A DNA stretch of 5,817 nt from contig CAIYQJ010000134.1 of NCBI GenBank assembly GCA_903928275.1, positions 1 to 5,817 of the forward strand. Reading direction: 5' to 3'. Position numbers and translations under genes: made by a program. Below the pieces are notes generated by a model. The model saw only the letters and a program-made list of their open reading frames with translations. It had not been told where the DNA came from and did no database searches. Every line of letters begins with the position of its first letter. Position 1 is the stretch's first letter. Source of the stretch: an uncultured Chloroflexota bacterium (GTDB lineage: Bacteria > Chloroflexota > Limnocylindria > Limnocylindrales > CSP1-4). Below, piece by piece: positions 1 to 3,474 of this stretch.

Positions 1-179
1 CAGTCGTCGAGGATGACGGTCGCCTCGTCGAGGCTGGCTGCCGCCCGCACGACGAACAGGCCGTGGTTCAGGGTCAGCTGGATGAGGTCGACGACGAGCT
101 GACGATCGTGGAGCACGAGGGCCCGGCGCGAGTCGACCGAGGACGACGCCACCTGTGCGGACATCAGCCGTTCGGACAT
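1..179 (-). CDS. Probable response-regulator receiver protein, N-terminal part (runs off left edge)
   Basis: Only the first 59 codons are inside the window, so the effector domain and the phospho-acceptor aspartate cannot be seen. After a polar N-terminus of about 18 residues comes RALVLHDRQLVVDLIQ, which fits a receiver domain: beta-1 ending in an acidic residue (D25), then helix alpha-1. Next come a second strand (LFVVRAAAS, about 41-49) and a helix beginning LDEAT. Receivers usually carry two adjacent acidic residues after beta-1; here the first is His24, so metal binding may be altered or the domain may be a degenerate receiver. The ATG at 179 is preceded by GGAG at 191-194 with a rather long 11-nt spacing, and I see no in-frame start just upstream. 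It lies downstream of the other minus-strand genes, separated by strong hairpins, so it is probably its own transcription unit. The family assignment is inference from a short fragment. Confidence 0.55.
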   Translation of the reverse strand, partial: MSERLMSAQVASSSVDSRRALVLHDRQLVVDLIQLTLNHGLFVVRAAASLDEATVILDD

Positions 180-236
180 GACGATCTGATCTCCGTGCGA
201 TCGGTGCTGACCCGAATTGTCTCACACGGGTGGCGC

Positions 237-275
237 GGCATCGGCGCGTCGGGCCAGCCCGAGCGCGCCGATGCC
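237..275 (-). terminator. Very strong hairpin between minus-strand genes, possible terminator
   Basis: A perfect 12-bp stem joins 237-248 (GGCATCGGCGCG) to 264-275. It continues inward, after one bulged base, as a 5-bp stem (249-253 with 258-262) around a 4-nt loop. No T-run follows on either strand. It sits in the 160-bp gap between the 27-residue membrane protein gene and the partial receiver gene, so a transcription stop or mRNA 3'-end stabiliser for the upstream minus-strand genes is the simplest reading. Confidence 0.5.
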
Positions 276-293
276 TCGGCCGGGACAGCGAAC

Positions 294-319
294 GGCGGCG
301 GACCCCACGACCCGCCGCC
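294..319 (-). terminator. GC hairpin just downstream of the microprotein gene
   Basis: An 8-bp stem, GGCGGCGG at 294-301 with CCGCCGCC at 312-319, closes a 10-nt loop. It starts 20 nt after the stop codon of the 27-residue membrane protein gene (minus strand). There is no T-tract. Together with the hairpin at 237-275 it probably marks the end of the minus-strand transcript. Confidence 0.4.
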
Positions 320-339
320 TTCGATCTCTACGTCGGATC

Positions 340-423
340 CTAGATGACGCCGACCAGCCAGAGGATCACGAGCACGATGACGATCGTGCCCACGACCCCG
401 ATCCCGCCTGTCCTGGTGTTCAT
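340..423 (-). CDS. 27-residue single-helix membrane microprotein
   Basis: This tiny gene encodes a short polar N-terminus (MNTRTGG) followed by about 20 hydrophobic residues (IGVVGTIVIVLVILWLVGVI), which would span a membrane once and fill the rest of the protein. A near-ideal ribosome binding site, AGAGGAG at 430-436, lies 6 nt before the ATG at 423 and decides this start over longer in-frame alternatives. The TAG stop is at 340-342. It lies 73 nt downstream of the 71-residue helical protein gene on the same strand and is probably co-transcribed with it. It resembles in style the small 'hypothetical membrane protein' families often found near stress genes, but I do not recognise a named family. 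Its function is unknown; a membrane regulator or stress-related microprotein is possible. Confidence 0.6.
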   Translation of the reverse strand: MNTRTGGIGVVGTIVIVLVILWLVGVI

Positions 424-496
424 CGTGATCTCCTCTCGCCGGCGGGTCGCGCTGCCGGGTCCCCCGTCGGTGGCCCGAGCTTCCCGTGGGATCGCT

Positions 497-712
497 TCAC
501 GCCGGCTTGGCGGGTGCCGCGCCCGGGTCGTGCGCGCGCGTATCGGCGTCGCGGGCCGCCGCTCGAAGGTCGTCGCCCAGGTTCCCGAGATCCCTGCTCG
601 CCTGATCTCCGGCGTTCCCAACGCTGTCCTTGAGGTCCGTGCCGCCCACGCTGCGGACGGCCTTCTTCGCCTCGTTCTTCACGTCGCGGTAGGCGCTCTT
701 GACGTCATCCAT
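497..712 (-). CDS. Small hydrophilic helical protein, CsbD/LEA-like in style
   Basis: The product has 71 residues, is rich in Asp, Ala, Lys, Arg and Gly, and has no signal peptide or membrane segment. Residues 1-22 (MDDVKSAYRDVKNEAKKAVR...) can form a charged amphipathic helix, and residues 24-58 continue with heptad-like A/D/L spacing (KDSVGNAGDQASRDLGNLGDDL). The tail (60-71) is Pro/Ala-rich and likely disordered. This resembles the small stress proteins grouped as CsbD-like or LEA-like, but I cannot assign a family with certainty. The start is supported by AGGAG at 721-725, 8 nt before the ATG. The gene begins 52 nt after the stop of the ice-binding-like gene on the same strand and is followed by a membrane microprotein gene, so the three may form one operon. 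A protective or scaffolding role in the cytoplasm is only inference. Confidence 0.7.
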   Translation of the reverse strand: MDDVKSAYRDVKNEAKKAVRSVGGTDLKDSVGNAGDQASRDLGNLGDDLRAAARDADTRAHDPGAAPAKPA

Positions 713-764
713 GGATCGATCTCCTGCTGGTCGCTGTTGGGGAGCTTTGGGTCGCGTGCGGTCC

Positions 765-1874
765 TCAGCGTCCGCTGTCGGTGGCGCCCTGACGACGCTG
801 AATCAGGCCCCGGCTCGCGAGGACGCCGAAGAGGAAGAGGACGGACCCGGCGATGAGGAGCGCCGGAGCGCTCGGGCCAGATGAGCCTCCGGTCGGCGGC
901 GGCGTGGACGTCGGCGGCGGGGTGGGTCGCTTCGTGGGCGTGGGGCTCGCCGCGGGGGCGGGCGAGGCCGTCGGAGCCGTGGGCGCCGTCTCACTGGGCG
1001 GCGGCGACGCGGTCGGCGGCACGTACGGCGAGGCGGTCGCCGGAGGCAACGCGGTCGGCGGCACGTGCGGCCCCTCGCCGGGCGGGATGTAGGGCGGCGG
1101 GCCTGGTGTGGGCAGCGGCATCGGCGGCGGCGGCGGTCCGGGGCTCGTCCCGCACCACGAGATCGCGATGGCGTCGCCGATCAGGGTCACCGTGCCGTTC
1201 CTGGCCAGGGCCCGACCGCCCAGGAAGACGCCGCTGCCCATCGTGATCGACGTCAGGGCGAGGATCGAGCCGCCGAAGCTCGAGCCGGACCCGAGTGTCG
1301 CGGAGCTCGTCACCTGCCAGAAGACGTTGCAGGGCTGAGCGCCGTTGATGAAGCTGACCGAGCTCGACGATGCTGTGACGAGGTCGGACGACGCCTGGAA
1401 GATCCAGACGGAGGCCGGATCGTGCTGGCCATCGAGCGTAAGCGTGCCCGTCAGGCCGAGCGTCGCACCGCCGGAGGCGTAGACGCCCGCGACGAGAGTC
1501 CTGCCGCCAAGTTCACCCTGGATAACGTCCGTCGGCGTCCGCCCGGCGGCATCGAGGTAGGCTGCGGTCAGGTCGTCTTTCGCCTGGCCCGCCACGGCAT
1601 CCGCAGCGTGGACGGTCCCGTGCACGATCCCGGGCGGGAACCCGGTCACGGCAGGGGTCGGGTGGGTGCCGAGGTCGCCGTCGATCGTCGTAGCCCCTTC
1701 GTTGGTCACCCCTGTCCCGGCGAGCACAGCGAACGACGAGGCGGTTCCGAGCCCGACGCTCGTCGGGCTCGCGGCACTCGCTGTCCCCGTGTTGGCGAGC
1801 CCACCGATCACCAGGGCGCCCGCGATGGCGGTCGCGAACATCAGATGCGATCCGTGCGTGTGGGTCTGCACCAT
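765..1874 (-). CDS. Secreted, membrane-anchored ice-binding-like (DUF3494) protein
   Basis: The 369-residue product is built in four parts. Residues 1-35 form a signal peptide with a hydrophobic core (FATAIAGALVIGGLA) and a likely cleavage after ASA. Residues about 38-240 match the DUF3494/ice-binding beta-solenoid family: VGLGTASSFAVLAGTGVTNE, a TTIDGDLGT segment, an AKDDLTAAYLDAAGRTPT helix, LVAGVYASGGATLGLTGTLTLDG, VWIFQASSDLVT, CNVFWQVTSSATLGSGSSFGGSILA and GRALARNGTVTLIGDAI. Residues 245-330 are a Pro/Thr/Ser-rich extended linker, probably wall-spanning. Residues 337-354 are a hydrophobic helix followed by Arg residues (R355, R360, R361), a membrane anchor without an LPXTG sortase motif. 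Family members bind ice, or act as cell-attached adhesins whose ice activity is unproven. Here ice binding is inferred from fold only. AAGGAGG at 1878-1884 supports the start, though its 3-nt spacing to ATG is short and GTG at codon 2 would be 6 nt away. It is likely the first gene of a minus-strand operon. Confidence 0.92.
   Translation of the reverse strand: MVQTHTHGSHLMFATAIAGALVIGGLANTGTASAASPTSVGLGTASSFAVLAGTGVTNEGATTIDGDLGTHPTPAVTGFPPGIVHGTVHAADAVAGQAKDDLTAAYLDAAGRTPTDVIQGELGGRTLVAGVYASGGATLGLTGTLTLDGQHDPASVWIFQASSDLVTASSSSVSFINGAQPCNVFWQVTSSATLGSGSSFGGSILALTSITMGSGVFLGGRALARNGTVTLIGDAIAISWCGTSPGPPPPPMPLPTPGPPPYIPPGEGPHVPPTALPPATASPYVPPTASPPPSETAPTAPTASPAPAASPTPTKRPTPPPTSTPPPTGGSSGPSAPALLIAGSVLFLFGVLASRGLIQRRQGATDSGR
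1007..1066. repeat. 18-bp direct repeat inside the Pro-rich linker coding region
   Basis: The sequence ACGCGGTCGGCGGCACGT occurs exactly at 1007-1024 and again at 1049-1066, a 42-bp (14-codon) period. On the minus strand it encodes the linker motifs HVPPTALPP and YVPPTASPP. This in-frame duplication suggests the linker length varies by repeat slippage. Confidence 0.7.
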
Positions 1875-1995
1875 GGGCCTCCTTCAGGCGATTCGCCGAC
1901 CCGAGATCGGCAGGTCGCACGTCCGTGGACGGGCTCCGTGGACGACCCGAGCGGGAGAGCCGGACGGGGTCCTCGTCGACCGTCGCGCCGGACAC

Positions 1996-2015
1996 GCCAC
2001 CGGCGTTCCGGTGGC
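1996..2015. other. 8-bp hairpin in the leader of the ice-binding-like gene
   Basis: GCCACCGG at 1996-2003 pairs perfectly with CCGGTGGC at 2008-2015 around a 4-nt loop. On the minus strand it falls in the presumed 5' leader of the ice-binding-like gene, about 120 nt before its start. No known riboswitch consensus was recognised around it. It could be a leader structure or simply GC-rich coincidence. Confidence 0.4.
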
Positions 2016-2045
2016 ATCCCCAAGCGTGTCGCAGTCGCTGCGGAG

Positions 2046-2063
2046 CGTCATGACGCTCCGTCA
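2046..2063 (-). promoter_or_regulatory. Composite operator-like site 1, facing the ice-binding-like gene
   Basis: Read on the minus strand the site is TGACG-GAG-CGTCA-TGACG, the same arrangement as two other sites in this window. It differs from site 2 by one base in 18. Its core also sits in a perfect 20-bp palindrome (2041-2060, CGGAGCGTCATGACGCTCCG). The site lies 171 bp upstream of the ATG at 1874. A regulator binding site is inferred; the regulator is unknown. Confidence 0.55.
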
Positions 2064-2106
2064 TCGGCCGGCGGACGCTTCCTGTCGCCCCCGGTGGGCG
2101 CCGCCG

Positions 2107-2124
2107 TGACGGATCGTCATGACG
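2107..2124 (+). promoter_or_regulatory. Composite operator-like site 2, facing the SGNH gene
   Basis: The plus strand reads TGACG-GAT-CGTCA-TGACG, matching site 1 at 17 of 18 positions in the opposite orientation. It ends 46 bp before the GTG start of the SGNH gene. Sites 1 and 2 share one 296-bp divergent intergenic region, where a protein bound at each could control both directions. I see no convincing -35/-10 pair. Confidence 0.55.
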
Positions 2125-2170
2125 CCGCTTCGCTGCGGCCGCACGGTGATGTCTCCCCCTGGAGGTCGGA

Positions 2171-3217
2171 GTGGCAGTCCTGTTCGGCGTGGTCAGCCGT
2201 CGGTACGTGAGGGCAGCCGGTGCCCTGGTGCTGGCCGCCGCGATCGCGCCCTTCGGAGCTTCGGGGATCGCCAGGGGGTCGAACGACCAGGCGGGCGCCC
2301 CAGGCCCGTCGGGCGCCCCAGGCCCGTCGGCCGCCCTATCGTCGACCGCCCCGTCTCGAGGCACGGGCTCGCCTCAGCCTCTGCCCGCCACGCGAGACGG
2401 ACCCGTCCCGACGGACCTCCAGCCGGCGCTCGCGGACGCTGCCCGGAACTACCCCTTGCCGTACCTGGATCACTGCCACGTGGAGCAGAACGGGCGGTCG
2501 TCTCCGACCGCGTCATGCCTGTACGGGGACCTCGCGTCGTCGACCACGATCGTGCTGTTCGGCGACAGCCATGCGCTCTCCTGGTTCCCCGCGGTGTTGC
2601 AGGTCGCGAACAGCCGCGGCTGGCGGCTGCAGGTCCTGACCATGTCCGCATGCTCGCCCGCCGACATCCCCAACTGGAACGCGAACTACGGGCGCGTGTC
2701 CACGGAGTGCACGGCCTGGCGTAACCGCACGCTCAAGCTGATCGAGACAGAGAAGCCGGCGATCGTCCTGGTCGGCGGGACGCGCGGGTTCGCCACCATG
2801 GGCTCCACGGGAGCGATCCTCGTCGGCGAAGCCCGGACGAGAGCCTGGCAGGCCGGCATGAAGCGGACGCTCGACAGGCTGGTCGGCGCCGCCGCCACGG
2901 TCATCGTCATCGCCGACGTGCCACTCTCGACGCAGGACCCGCCGGCGTGCCTGGCGGCGCACCCCACGAGCGTCCTCGCCTGCGCGACCCCGGTCTCCGC
3001 CGCGGTGAACACGACCTGGCGTGCCGTGGAGGAGGGCGAGGCCGCGGCCTCGCTCGCGCGCTTCGTCGACCCTACGTCGTGGGTCTGCCCGTCGAGACCC
3101 TGCCCGGCCGTCATCGGGCACGTCCTCGTCCTGCGCAACTCCGGGCACCTGACGGCCGTCTTCGCCGCGACGCTCGGGAGTCGTCTGAACGCCGCGATCA
3201 CCGCGGTCACCAGGTAG
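2171..3217 (+). CDS. Secreted stand-alone SGNH-type hydrolase/acyltransferase-domain protein
   Basis: The 348-residue product has a signal peptide (about 1-35: SRRYVRAAGALVLAAAIAPFGASGIA) with paired arginines faintly reminiscent of a Tat signal. A disordered Ala/Gly/Pro/Ser linker (36-80) contains a duplicated GAPGPS. Then comes an SGNH domain of the type usually fused to acyltransferase-3 membrane domains (OafA-like). Block I is clear, VLFGDSHALSW, with Ser133 as presumed nucleophile. CP..IGHVLVLRNSGHLTAVFA near the C-terminus supplies His326. Relatives typically have Asp three residues before this His; here it is Asn323, so the classical triad looks incomplete. Eight cysteines after the linker (102, 116, 161, 180, 260, 271, 306, 311) suggest disulfides and an extracytoplasmic location. 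No acyltransferase-3 partner is in the window. The GTG start is supported by GGAGG at 2161-2165 with 5-nt spacing. A substrate such as cell-surface glycan O-acyl groups is inferred from the family only. Confidence 0.85.
   Translation: MAVLFGVVSRRYVRAAGALVLAAAIAPFGASGIARGSNDQAGAPGPSGAPGPSAALSSTAPSRGTGSPQPLPATRDGPVPTDLQPALADAARNYPLPYLDHCHVEQNGRSSPTASCLYGDLASSTTIVLFGDSHALSWFPAVLQVANSRGWRLQVLTMSACSPADIPNWNANYGRVSTECTAWRNRTLKLIETEKPAIVLVGGTRGFATMGSTGAILVGEARTRAWQAGMKRTLDRLVGAAATVIVIADVPLSTQDPPACLAAHPTSVLACATPVSAAVNTTWRAVEEGEAAASLARFVDPTSWVCPSRPCPAVIGHVLVLRNSGHLTAVFAATLGSRLNAAITAVTR
2293..2328. repeat. Exact 18-bp tandem duplication in the SGNH linker
   Basis: GGGCGCCCCAGGCCCGTC occurs twice back to back (2293-2310 and 2311-2328). 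It is in frame and encodes the doubled GAPGPS of the low-complexity linker after the signal peptide. The perfect identity suggests a recent slippage event. Confidence 0.8.
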
Positions 3218-3254
3218 GACCTCGGAACGACGTCGCCTGGGCAGGCTGGTCGGC

Positions 3255-3276
3255 CGCCCGGTCCCGAGACCGGGCG
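3255..3276 (+). terminator. Hairpin downstream of the SGNH gene, probable terminator
   Basis: A 9-bp perfect stem (CGCCCGGTC at 3255-3263 with GACCGGGCG at 3268-3276) closes the loop CCGA, 37 nt after the TAG stop of the SGNH gene. There is no T-run, as is common in high-GC bacteria. It separates the SGNH gene from the next regulatory site and gene, so the two plus-strand genes are likely separate transcripts. Confidence 0.5.
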
Positions 3277-3286
3277 CCACCGAGCA

Positions 3287-3304
3287 TGACGCCCTGTCAT
3301 GACG
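3287..3304 (+). promoter_or_regulatory. Composite operator-like site 3, facing the Ig-repeat gene
   Basis: The plus strand reads TGACG-CCC-TGTCA-TGACG, the same three half-sites and spacing as sites 1 and 2 with one half-site mismatch. It lies 170 bp upstream of the ATG at 3475, almost exactly the distance of site 1 from its own gene. It follows the hairpin after the SGNH gene. Confidence 0.5.
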
Positions 3305-3324
3305 CGCCGGGAACCCGGATGCAG

Positions 3325-3342
3325 AGTCGCAGGTGAGCGACT
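3325..3342. other. Small inverted repeat and direct repeats in the leader of the Ig-repeat gene
   Basis: AGTCGC at 3325-3330 pairs with GCGACT at 3337-3342 across a 6-nt loop, and the octamer TCGCAGGT appears at 3327-3334 and 3345-3352. This lies in the 257-bp gap between the SGNH and Ig-repeat genes, which otherwise holds the hairpin at 3255-3276 and operator-like site 3. No coding sequence or known riboswitch was recognised there. Confidence 0.3.
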
Positions 3343-3474
3343 ACTCGCAGGTCGCGTCGCGGGTCACGCGCAGGTTCGGCATCGGTCCCGGTGGGCGAAC
3401 GCGGGCGACGACGTGCGGCACGGACGGAAGGTTCCTGACACCGCCTCGGTCGCCTCGATTCGCAAGGAGCCTGT

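Noticed and set aside
700..707. TGACGTCA palindrome, resembling paired half-sites of the operator motif
   Set aside because: It falls in the first codons of the 71-residue protein gene (GAT GAC GTC AAG) and lacks the N3 spacing and third half-site seen in the three intergenic sites.
1875..2045. Possible cyclic-di-GMP or other riboswitch in the long leader of the ice-binding-like gene
   Set aside because: I found a stable hairpin but none of the conserved sequence blocks of a known riboswitch class.
1065..2210. 381-codon plus-strand open frame opposite the ice-binding-like gene
   Set aside because: The translation is Arg-rich with no recognisable domain and it runs through the divergent intergenic region containing operator-like sites. 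The opposite strand encodes a clear DUF3494 protein.
1513..2364. 283-codon minus-strand open frame spanning the divergent gap
   Set aside because: It overlaps the ice-binding-like gene in another frame and the start of the SGNH gene, and its product is Arg/Pro/Asp-rich with no domain.
3287..3304. Possible Pho-box reading of CTGTCATGACG
   Set aside because: PhoB sites are direct repeats with 11-bp spacing. The repeated TGACG units here are 13 bp apart with an inverted half-site between them, so the match is superficial.
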